Assembly (NCBI GenBank): GCA_946056345.1
Contig: CAMGJH010000098.1
Span: 1-5,333 of the forward strand
Direction: 5' to 3'
From: an uncultured Lentisphaeraceae bacterium
GTDB lineage: Bacteria; Verrucomicrobiota; Kiritimatiellia; RFP12; DVOR01
DNA: 5,333 nucleotides
In this document: piece after piece, positions 1 through 4,595 of the stretch
Position numbering within the stretch: position 1 is the first letter of the stretch
How the letters are laid out: every line of letters begins with the position of its first letter
The notes under the pieces: generated by a model
Databases searched by the model: none
What the model was told of the DNA's origin: nothing
The model's input: only the letters and a program-made list of their open reading frames with translations
Made by a program: the position numbers and the translations under genes

Positions 1-8
1 GTGGAACA
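1..8. promoter_or_regulatory. Possible right half of a truncated parS site
   Basis: The first eight bases, GTGGAACA, equal the right arm of the TGTTCCACGTGGAACA palindrome found twice inside mnmG. As in the copy at 1693-1708, it lies on the same side of the structured repeat, 17 bp from the outer end of its conserved hairpin (24 bp in the other copy). If the eight bases before the window are TGTTCCAC, this is a third parS site. The left arm is not visible, so this stays a guess. Confidence 0.35.
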
Positions 9-24
9 CTTCTGGTAATCCTCA

Positions 25-104
25 ACCGAAGTGCCCGCAGGGCGCTTCGGCCGGGGTGGAGCGTCCTGCGCTCCCGAGGGGCGTGGGGGCGAGTAGCCCC
101 CACA
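25..104 (+). repeat. Structured dispersed repeat, copy A
   Basis: This is one of three related ~78-bp segments, with copies B at 1594-1670 and C at 4402-4480. Copy A is inverted relative to B and C. It contains three hairpins. The first pairs CCGAAG (26-31) with CTTCGG (45-50) around an inner GCCC/GGGC stem and a GCA loop. The second pairs GGAGCG (58-63) with CGCTCC (69-74). The third pairs GTGGGGGC (83-90) with GCCCCCAC (96-103) around a GAGTA loop. It lies downstream of mnmG, where its hairpins could also stop transcription. No coding content is recognised. Whether it is a REP-like, MITE-like or RNA-level element cannot be decided here. Confidence 0.75.
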
Positions 105-180
105 CCAACCAACCCTTTTGTCTCCTCCTATATCCCTATAAAATAGCCTTATCTTACTATAAAATCAAATAGTTATGATT
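105..180. other. AT-rich spacer downstream of mnmG
   Basis: This short stretch after the mnmG stop is markedly AT-rich from about 129, unlike the rest of the window. AAAATCA (161-167) and TGATTTT (176-182) form a perfect 7-bp inverted repeat with an 8-base loop that overlaps the mnmG stop codon. It could be a weak terminator for the minus strand, but the stem is all A/T but one pair and no separate T-run follows. A second small inverted repeat, CTAT/ATAG, lies at 136-146. An AGGAGG-like motif on the minus strand (123-128) is not followed by a convincing gene. Confidence 0.4.
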
Positions 181-2499
181 TTACTTATAGGCTTTTATGG
201 CGATGGCGAGAAGGGCAATATCGGCGGGATTGACACCGGGAATGGAGGCAGCGCGGCGGAGGGTTTCGGGGCGGATACGCTGGAGTTTTTCGCGGGCTTC
301 GAAGCGGAGACCGCGGACAGCGGCGTAGTCGAAGGAAGGGGGAATATGTTTGGCCTCATCCTGTTTGAGGCGCTGGGCCTGTTGAGCCTCGTGAGCGATG
401 TAGCCCTCGTACTTGGCGCGCAGGGAGAGCTCCTCCTGCCAATCTGGGGGGACGACGGGAAGGAGAGGCGGCTCGGTGCCGGGTTTAGCGGCGGTGGCGG
501 CCTGGGCGAAGGTGACCCCCTCGCGGGCGAGAAGCTTCCAACGGGAGAGACCGCGTCCGTCGAGGTAGTCGTTTCGCCAGGCGTGCTCGGTCTCTTCGAG
601 CCAGGCAGCCTCGCGATCGGTAAGGTCGAGGAGATCGGGCGAGACGATGCCTAGGCGCTTGGCGTGGGTGTGCAGACGCAGGTGGGCGTTGCCGGGGCGC
701 AGGAGGAGACGGCGCTCGGCGCGGGAGGTGAACATGCGATAGGGTTCATCGGCGCCCTTGGTGATAAGGTCATCAACCATCACGCCGAGGTAGGCTTCGT
801 CGCGCGAAAGAACGAAGGGTCCCCTACCCTGCTGCCAGAGTGCGGCGTTGACCCCGGCGTAGAAGCCCTGGGCGGCGGCCTCTTCGTAGCCCGTGGTGCC
901 ATTGATCTGTCCAGCGAAGTAGAGGTTTGGGACCTCCGGGAGGGAGAGGCGCTCATCGAGGGCGCGCGGGTCAATGCAGTCGTACTCAATGGCATAGGCA
1001 TAGGCCGCGAAGTCAGCCTGCTCCAGACCAGGAATGGCGCGGACCAGCTCCCGCTGGACCTCCTCCGGGAGCGAGTTGGAGAGACCATTCGGGTAGCACC
1101 ATGGGCAATCTGCGCCCTCAGGCTCCAGGATGATGTGGTGCCCTCCCCTATCGCCAAACTTGACGATTTTATCCTCAATACTTGGGCAATATCTGACCCC
1201 CTCCCCGGAGATCTCGCCACCGTAGAGTGCCGAGGTTGCTAGGTTATCCCTGATGATTTGGTGTGCGGCGAGGGTTGTGTGCGTGGTAAAGCAAGGGAGT
1301 TGTTCTGCCCGCGCCCGTGCAATGGCCTCCCTTATCGCCGCCTCCACCGACGGCAGCGCTTCCACCCTCTCCCCCGCGCTCCGATAGGTCGCGTAGCCCT
1401 CCCGGCACTGCCAAATCCGAGTGTCTGCCGGGTGTGGAGTCTCGCCGAAGCTTACCTGTTCCGTGGCTCTTTGTGTAGATGTTCCACGTGGAACAGGGGT
1501 GAAAAGTGAGACTGAAAGGTTGTTTTGAGAGGTGTTTTTGTTGTGTTTAGGTGTGGATTGTTTTGTGTTTGGGTGGCTGCCACCACCCCTCTGTGTGGAG
1601 ACTGCTCGCCCCTGCTCTCCCGGGAGTGTGGGATGCTCCACCTCGGCCGATGTGCCCTGTGGGCATATCTGTAATGAGCACGCCGCAAGGGATGTTCCAC
1701 GTGGAACATGAGCGCTGAACACTGTCGACTGCCGACTATCAACTGTCGACTCCTCTTTACACTGTTGCGCGAGGCGTGCGCGGCGGGAGAAGAAGGGGAT
1801 GGGGGCGCTCTCGCCGGGTTGTTTTGGAATAGCGGACCAGTTGATGGTGTGATTCCAGAGGCGTGGTGGGGTGCCGGTTTTGAGTCGGCGCCATTGAAGG
1901 GTAGGGGAGAGGCGGCGGAGGGTCTCGGGAAGGGGAATGGCAGGGCGGGCGTCACCACCGCCATCGCGTCCATTGTGGCCGATCCAAATGCGTCCGCCGA
2001 GGGTGGTTCCGGAGGTGATGACGATGGTTTTAGCGAGGATCTGGCGGCCGTCGGCGAGGATGACGCCGCGAGGGAGGGCGTTCGGTGGGGTAGGGGAGGG
2101 GGCGAGGAGGAGGTCTGTGACGAGGCCTTCGAGGAGGGTGAGGGTGGGGAGGGAGGCGGCGACTTGGGCGAGGCGACGGGAGTAGGCCGCCTTGTCGCAC
2201 TGGATCCGGACGGCGCGGACAGCGGGTCCGCGCGAGGCGTTGAGGGTGCGATATTGGAGGCCTGTGAGGTCGGCATTGAGGCCCATTTCACCGCCGAGGG
2301 CATCGAGTTCAACGACGAGGTGGGACTTGGCGAGTCCGCCGACGGCGGGGTTGCAGGGCATCAGGCCGAGGGTGTCGCGCTGGGCGGTGACGAGGAGGGT
2401 TTTGCAGCCCATCCGGGCGGCGGCGAAGGCGGCTTCGCATCCGGCATGGCCGGCACCAACGACGAGGACATCGTAGGGAGTAGCGGGAGTGGTGGTCAT
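181..2499 (-). CDS. mnmG: tRNA uridine-5-carboxymethylaminomethyl modification enzyme MnmG (GidA) with a large in-frame insertion
   Basis: MnmG is a cytosolic FAD enzyme that works with the GTPase MnmE to install aminomethyl or carboxymethylaminomethyl groups on the wobble uridine of certain tRNAs. The start chosen is the ATG at 2499-2497, giving 772 residues. It places the Rossmann motif VGAGHAGCEAA at residues 14-24, as in the family; the upstream extension to 2616 only translates a tandem DNA repeat. Further hallmarks are CNPAVGG (the first conserved Cys, residue 49), RLKTGTPPR (205-213), PCFTTHT (402-408, the second conserved Cys, 403), RYCPSIEDK (436-444), the second signature FAGQINGTTGYEEAAAQG (529-546) and the C-terminal KYEGYI helical domain. 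Family members are about 620-650 residues. The excess lies between residues about 242 and 399, just before PCFTTHT. That segment is rich in Ser, Thr, Gln and Asn and encodes parS sites and a dispersed repeat. Core motifs look intact, so the enzyme is probably functional with a disordered loop, but this is inference. Confidence 0.95.
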   Translation of the reverse strand: MTTTPATPYDVLVVGAGHAGCEAAFAAARMGCKTLLVTAQRDTLGLMPCNPAVGGLAKSHLVVELDALGGEMGLNADLTGLQYRTLNASRGPAVRAVRIQCDKAAYSRRLAQVAASLPTLTLLEGLVTDLLLAPSPTPPNALPRGVILADGRQILAKTIVITSGTTLGGRIWIGHNGRDGGGDARPAIPLPETLRRLSPTLQWRRLKTGTPPRLWNHTINWSAIPKQPGESAPIPFFSRRARLAQQCKEESTVDSRQSTVFSAHVPRGTSLAACSLQICPQGTSAEVEHPTLPGEQGRAVSTQRGGGSHPNTKQSTPKHNKNTSQNNLSVSLFTPVPRGTSTQRATEQVSFGETPHPADTRIWQCREGYATYRSAGERVEALPSVEAAIREAIARARAEQLPCFTTHTTLAAHQIIRDNLATSALYGGEISGEGVRYCPSIEDKIVKFGDRGGHHIILEPEGADCPWCYPNGLSNSLPEEVQRELVRAIPGLEQADFAAYAYAIEYDCIDPRALDERLSLPEVPNLYFAGQINGTTGYEEAAAQGFYAGVNAALWQQGRGPFVLSRDEAYLGVMVDDLITKGADEPYRMFTSRAERRLLLRPGNAHLRLHTHAKRLGIVSPDLLDLTDREAAWLEETEHAWRNDYLDGRGLSRWKLLAREGVTFAQAATAAKPGTEPPLLPVVPPDWQEELSLRAKYEGYIAHEAQQAQRLKQDEAKHIPPSFDYAAVRGLRFEAREKLQRIRPETLRRAASIPGVNPADIALLAIAIKAYK
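1480..1495. promoter_or_regulatory. parS: parS centromere-like site (ParB binding)
   Basis: The 16-bp perfect palindrome TGTTCCACGTGGAACA keeps the CACGTG core and the GTT/AAC arms of the bacterial parS consensus (TGTTNCACGTGAAACA in Bacillus subtilis). It lies about 1.4 kb from the DnaA boxes, as expected for an origin-proximal segregation site. It is inside the mnmG reading frame, where it encodes VPRGTS. ParB binding is inferred; no parA or parB gene is in the window. Confidence 0.8.
1594..1670 (-). repeat. Structured dispersed repeat, copy B (inside mnmG)
   Basis: This aligns almost without gaps to copy C and to the reverse complement of copy A. The conserved hairpin pairs GATGTGCCC (1649-1657) with GGGCATATC (1661-1669) around a TGT loop. 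The middle hairpin pairs GGAGTGT (1623-1629) with ATGCTCC (1633-1639) around GGG, using two G-T wobbles. The third hairpin is degenerate. The copy is translated within mnmG: the peptide QGTSAEVEHPTLP resembles AGTSAEVERPTLP from the same frame of copy C. A parS palindrome lies 24 bp from its end. Confidence 0.75.
1693..1708. promoter_or_regulatory. parS: parS centromere-like site (ParB binding)
   Basis: A second exact copy of TGTTCCACGTGGAACA, here extended to an 18-bp palindrome (1692-1709). It is 213 bp from the first copy and flanks structured repeat copy B. Two identical 16-bp palindromes so close together near an origin are hard to explain by chance, which supports assignment as a parS cluster. 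Like the first copy, it encodes VPRGTS in the mnmG frame. Confidence 0.82.
1721..1751. repeat. Short direct repeat in the mnmG insertion
   Basis: ACTGTCGACT occurs at 1721-1730 and 1742-1751, a 21-bp period that keeps reading frame. A partial middle copy, GCCGACTATC, lies between them. In mnmG the repeat encodes STVDSRQSTV. It looks like a short tandem duplication at one end of the insertion. Confidence 0.6.
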
Positions 2500-2508
2500 A
2501 GCGGCGGC

Positions 2509-2517
2509 ATTATACCA
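2509..2517 (-). promoter_or_regulatory. Extended -10 promoter of mnmG
   Basis: The minus strand reads TGGTATAAT: a perfect TATAAT (2514 to 2509) with an upstream TG extension. There is no good -35 at the usual distance, which fits an extended -10 promoter. The hexamer ends only 9 bases before the mnmG start codon, so the transcript would begin almost at the ATG. No Shine-Dalgarno sequence precedes the ATG, consistent with leaderless or near-leaderless translation. Confidence 0.55.
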
Positions 2518-2540
2518 CGATGGGAAACAGCACGCCGATC

Positions 2541-2610
2541 TAGCAACCACAAAGACGCACAAAGATACGCAAAGAAACACAAAGGCGACGCAGGTTAGCA
2601 ACCACAAAGA
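2541..2610. repeat. 10-bp-period tandem repeat with flanking 15-bp direct repeat
   Basis: Four degenerate units of CACAAAGAYR run head to tail at 2548-2587 (CACAAAGACG, CACAAAGATA, CGCAAAGAAA, CACAAAGGCG). The 15-bp sequence TAGCAACCACAAAGA occurs at 2541-2555 and again at 2596-2610. Repeats of this type (read on the other strand as CTTTGTGTCTTTGTGGTT) recur between genes in various bacteria. The mnmG frame stays open through it, giving a false hydrophobic N-terminal extension. Confidence 0.7.
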
Positions 2611-2736
2611 AGACAAGTTAGAAGGAACTATGTCAAAAAGGACACAACGGAAGGCAGCCGAAAAGAGAGGAGGGGAAGAGACGAAAAGGGAATACAGGAA
2701 GGTTCTACGGCTGGGTGGGGAAGGGCGGGGAGGGAG
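2611..2736. other. Purine-rich intergenic tract, no convincing gene
   Basis: The plus strand here is dominated by A and G, especially 2641-2735, with G-runs toward the DnaA-box region. A 41-codon reading frame (2630-2755) starts with ATG and encodes a very basic peptide. It ends inside a DnaA-box-like sequence, its SD-like GAAGGA lies only 3 bases before the ATG, and it resembles no known small protein such as RpmH. I see nothing else in this stretch. Confidence 0.4.
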
Positions 2737-2882
2737 TTATGGACAGGGGATGTAGATAAATGGGGTGGTGCGGTGTTGATAAGTTGTCTATGCTTGTTGT
2801 AATCTATTGAGATTGCAATAGGTTAGGTATATGGACGGCTGTCGATAAGTCTGTCGATAAGCTGTCGATAGATTGTCGATAA
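2737..2882. other. oriC: Probable chromosomal replication origin (oriC)
   Basis: The region between divergent mnmG and dnaA contains seven DnaA-box-like 9-mers. They are TTATGGACA on the plus strand (2737-2745) and, on the minus strand, TTATCTACA (2751-2759), TTATCAACA (2774-2782) and a run of four at 2840-2882. The segment about 2784-2833 is AT-richer than its surroundings and holds the inverted repeat CTATTG/CAATAG (2804-2821), making it a candidate unwinding element. Position beside dnaA and mnmG and closeness to parS sites support the call. No box is the exact TTATCCACA consensus, and the origin could also use sequence beyond this window. Confidence 0.75.
2840..2882 (-). repeat. Phased DnaA-box array (four TTATCGACA-type boxes)
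   Basis: On the plus strand TGTCGATAA occurs at 2840-2848, 2852-2860 and 2874-2882, with the one-base variant TGTCGATAG at 2863-2871. The minus-strand box is therefore TTATCGACA, one change from TTATCCACA. All four point the same way with starts 12, 11 and 11 bp apart, close to one helical turn, so bound DnaA molecules would lie on one face of the DNA and could form a filament. Confidence 0.8.
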
Positions 2883-2889
2883 GTGTTGC

Positions 2890-2918
2890 TGGACAGGGGG
2901 CGGGGAGCCTGCCATAAT
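2890..2918 (+). promoter_or_regulatory. Likely dnaA promoter
   Basis: A -35 hexamer TGGACA (2890-2895) and a -10 CATAAT (2913-2918) are separated by 17 bp. Transcription would begin near 2925, giving a leader of about 38 nt. The last DnaA box ends 7 bp before the -35, so binding by DnaA could block RNA polymerase, which is the familiar autoregulation of dnaA. The spacer is very G-rich. The dnaA start has only a weak SD-like GGAT at 2951-2954. Confidence 0.5.
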
Positions 2919-2962
2919 AGGGGTGATTTTTAGCAGACATTAGGTAGATTGGATAGATTGCG

Positions 2963-4369
2963 ATGAGCTATTTGAAGTTTGATCAACTATGGGAAGAGGT
3001 CCTGAAGGTTCTCACTGAGTTGCTTTCTGAGTTGACGGTGGTGAAGTATTTCGGCGGGAGCCGCGCGTTGCGCGTGGAGGGTTCGACGCTGGTGGTGGAG
3101 TTGGCGGAAGGGCAGCAGAACGGGAAGCAGATTGAAGGGCTGTTTGGGAACTTTATCTCGGCGGCGCTGGAGCGGGCCGGGGGCGAGGAGGTTACGCAGG
3201 TGGTCTTTTGTGAGAAGCCGGTGCCGGTGGCGCAGCAGGTGGTTGAACAGGCGCGTTATGAGGTGGCGGATGCGGGGGAAGAGACGCTGATGGAGACGTT
3301 GACCTTTGATCGGTTTGTGGAGGGGCCGAGCAATCAGTTTGCCTTGGCGATGGCGCGGATGGTGGCGCAGAAGCCGGGGGACAAGCAGAATGGGACCAAT
3401 CCGCTCTTTATGTATGGGCCGACGGGGGTGGGGAAGACGCACCTGCTGCACGCGATTGGGAATATGGCCAAGGAGCTTAGGCCGAGCCTGCGGGTGCTTT
3501 ATGTGACGAGCGAGCGGTTGACCAACGAGTATATGCAGCAGTGGCGCGGCGATGAGCAGACCAAGGCGCGGGCGATCGAGGCCTTTCAGAGGAAGTATCG
3601 CAAGGAGCCGAATATTCTGTTGGTGGACGATATTCAGTATCTCTCGCGCTCGGAGGGCTTGCAGAACGAGTTCTTTAGCATCTTCAACGACCTAAAGGAG
3701 GCTGGGCGGCAGATTGTGATGACGAGCGACCGCGCGCCGACGGAGATCCCGAACATTATGGACCGCTTGGTGAGTCGCTTCCAGAGCGGGATTAGCACGA
3801 ATGTGGATATTCCGGGCTACGAGACGCGCTACAACATTTTGGAGCTGAAGCTGCGCGAGTATCCGGGGGTGACGTTGAGCCGGGAGGTGATGGAGTTCAT
3901 CGCGCGGCGGGTGCGTAGCAGTGTGCGTGCGCTGGAAGGGGCGCTCTCGACGACGGTGCGGTATGCGCAGACGGTGGCCCTGGGGCGCGAGCAGACGGTG
4001 ACGGTTGAGGCGCTCGAGAAGAGCGTGCTCAAGCAGTACCTGATGAACGAAGAAGCAATTGTACAGTTGACGAGCCGGGACATCATCGAGAAGGTCTGCC
4101 GCTACTACGACGTGGTGCCGGCGCGGGTCTTCGGCGAGGGGCGCGAGCGCGAGGTGGCCCTCCCTCGCCAGTTGGCGATGTTCCTCTGCCGCAAGATGAC
4201 GTCCGACTCGCTCCCCGAGATTGGCAAACTCTTCAACCGCAAGCACTCGACCGTCTCGCACGCCTGCACCACCGTCCAGGCCCTCTACAAGAATGGCGAT
4301 AACCAGACCGTCACCGCCTTGAAGGCTATCCTGACCGATCTCGGTCTGCCCATCTCCGCGCTGAACTAA
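2963..4369 (+). CDS. dnaA: Chromosomal replication initiator protein DnaA
   Basis: DnaA is the AAA+ ATPase that binds DnaA boxes, melts the origin and helps load the helicase. At 468 residues the length is normal. Domain I spans about residues 1-80, followed by a short linker. The AAA+ domain shows the Walker A motif GPTGVGKTH (152-160), Walker B ILLVDDIQ (218-225), sensor 1 TSD (254-256), the arginine-finger box DRLVSRF (267-273) and sensor 2 VRALEGAL (321-328). Domain IV (about 365-468) carries the DNA-binding helix-turn-helix: R396 aligns with E. coli R399, and the signature reads LPEIGKLFNRKHSTVSHAC (417-435). Where most DnaA proteins have RDHTTV this one has RKHSTV. The ATG at 2963 starts a standard domain I. 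Codons shift from G-ending to C-ending from about residue 376. The following gene is adhE, not dnaN. A box array and a promoter lie just upstream, suggesting autoregulation. Confidence 0.98.
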   Translation: MSYLKFDQLWEEVLKVLTELLSELTVVKYFGGSRALRVEGSTLVVELAEGQQNGKQIEGLFGNFISAALERAGGEEVTQVVFCEKPVPVAQQVVEQARYEVADAGEETLMETLTFDRFVEGPSNQFALAMARMVAQKPGDKQNGTNPLFMYGPTGVGKTHLLHAIGNMAKELRPSLRVLYVTSERLTNEYMQQWRGDEQTKARAIEAFQRKYRKEPNILLVDDIQYLSRSEGLQNEFFSIFNDLKEAGRQIVMTSDRAPTEIPNIMDRLVSRFQSGISTNVDIPGYETRYNILELKLREYPGVTLSREVMEFIARRVRSSVRALEGALSTTVRYAQTVALGREQTVTVEALEKSVLKQYLMNEEAIVQLTSRDIIEKVCRYYDVVPARVFGEGREREVALPRQLAMFLCRKMTSDSLPEIGKLFNRKHSTVSHACTTVQALYKNGDNQTVTALKAILTDLGLPISALN

Positions 4370-4401
4370 CGCGTGCGGAACAGGTGGGGTAGGGGAGCGG
4401 A

Positions 4402-4480
4402 TGTGGGGGCTGCTCGTCCCACACCTCTCGGAAGCGTAGGACGCTCTACCTCGGCCGACGTGCCCGCAGGGCGCGTCGGC
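4402..4480 (-). repeat. Structured dispersed repeat, copy C
   Basis: Same orientation and nearly gapless alignment to copy B, and reverse complement of copy A. Hairpins are TGTGGG (4402-4407) with CCCACA (4418-4423), AGCGT (4433-4437) with ACGCT (4441-4445) around an AGG loop, and GCCGACG (4454-4460) with CGTCGGC (4474-4480) enclosing GCCC/GGGC and a GCA loop. It starts 32 bp after the dnaA stop codon. Unlike copies A and B it has no parS arm beside it. Confidence 0.75.
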
Positions 4481-4490
4481 TGTTCTTTAT
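4453..4490 (+). terminator. Possible rho-independent terminator of dnaA
   Basis: The terminal hairpin of repeat copy C is strong: a 7-bp GCCGACG/CGTCGGC stem, a T-G wobble, a 4-bp GCCC/GGGC stem and a 3-base loop. It is followed by TGTTCTTTAT, a broken T-rich tail. Its position between dnaA and the adhE promoter suits transcription termination, though the T-run is weaker than a textbook terminator and the hairpin belongs to a repeat found elsewhere. Confidence 0.45.
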
Positions 4491-4523
4491 TGTGTGTGAA
4501 ATAGCGCCGCTCGCAAAAAGTGC

Positions 4524-4552
4524 TTGACTTTTCGGCCGAAATAATCGATACT
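4524..4552 (+). promoter_or_regulatory. adhE promoter with palindromic spacer
   Basis: TTGACT (4524-4529) and GATACT (4547-4552) are separated by exactly 17 bp, a strong sigma-70-type arrangement. Transcription would begin near 4559. The spacer contains the perfect 12-bp palindrome TTTCGGCCGAAA (4530-4541), positioned like an operator. It does not match the Rex consensus (TTGTGAA-N4-TTCACAA) that often controls adhE. Confidence 0.65.
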
Positions 4553-4582
4553 TCTATACCGAATTGCCGAAAGCATCTTGAT

Positions 4583-4589
4583 AAAGGAG
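4583..4589 (+). promoter_or_regulatory. adhE ribosome binding site
   Basis: AAAGGAG lies 6 bases before the ATG at 4596, a near-ideal Shine-Dalgarno site. It fixes the adhE start, including its unusual N-terminal extension. mnmG and dnaA have no comparable site. Confidence 0.85.
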
Positions 4590-4595
4590 AAACGT

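Larger units (their letters stand above)
1303..1776 (-). other. In-frame insertion within mnmG
   Basis: In typical MnmG proteins roughly 15 residues separate the PxPFS-like motif from the conserved PCxxTxT motif. Here about 158 codons do so (residues 242-399). The minus-strand frame stays open throughout. Within it lie a short direct repeat (1721-1751), a parS palindrome (1693-1708), repeat copy B (1594-1670), an AT-richer tract (about 1500-1570) and a second parS palindrome (1480-1495). The remaining codons down to about 1303 look more protein-like (Ala, Glu and Arg-rich, possibly helical). Both parS copies are read in the same frame as VPRGTS. The exact edges need a family alignment. Confidence 0.75.

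Noticed and set aside
25..104. CRISPR-like or attachment-site reading of the repeats
   Set aside because: The three copies are dispersed, differently oriented and have no regular spacers, integrase or cas gene nearby.
1..130. Possible gene start on the minus strand after an AGGAGG-like motif at 123-128
   Set aside because: The only open frame begins with TTG and merely translates repeat copy A; no recognisable protein is encoded.
1452..2312. 286-codon minus-strand frame overlapping mnmG
   Set aside because: It is an out-of-frame shadow of mnmG, Ser/Pro-rich with no recognisable domain. Its MFHVEH-type peptides come from the parS palindromes.
181..2499. mnmG as a pseudogene disrupted by insertion
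   Set aside because: The frame is unbroken and all core motifs on both sides are intact, which favours a functional gene with a tolerated insertion.
1708..2598. 296-codon plus-strand frame opposite mnmG
   Set aside because: It is antisense to a clear mnmG and is Gly/Glu/Ala low-complexity sequence, typical of shadow frames in GC-rich genes.
2500..2616. N-terminal extension of MnmG with a hydrophobic, signal-like segment (39 residues)
   Set aside because: It translates the 10-bp tandem repeat and lies upstream of the promoter -10. MnmG is cytosolic and normally begins just before the GAGHAG motif, so the ATG at 2499 is the start.
2630..2755. Small basic 41-residue reading frame upstream of dnaA
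   Set aside because: Purine-biased composition explains it. Its SD-like sequence is too close to the ATG, it runs into a DnaA-box-like site and it has no resemblance to RpmH or another known protein.
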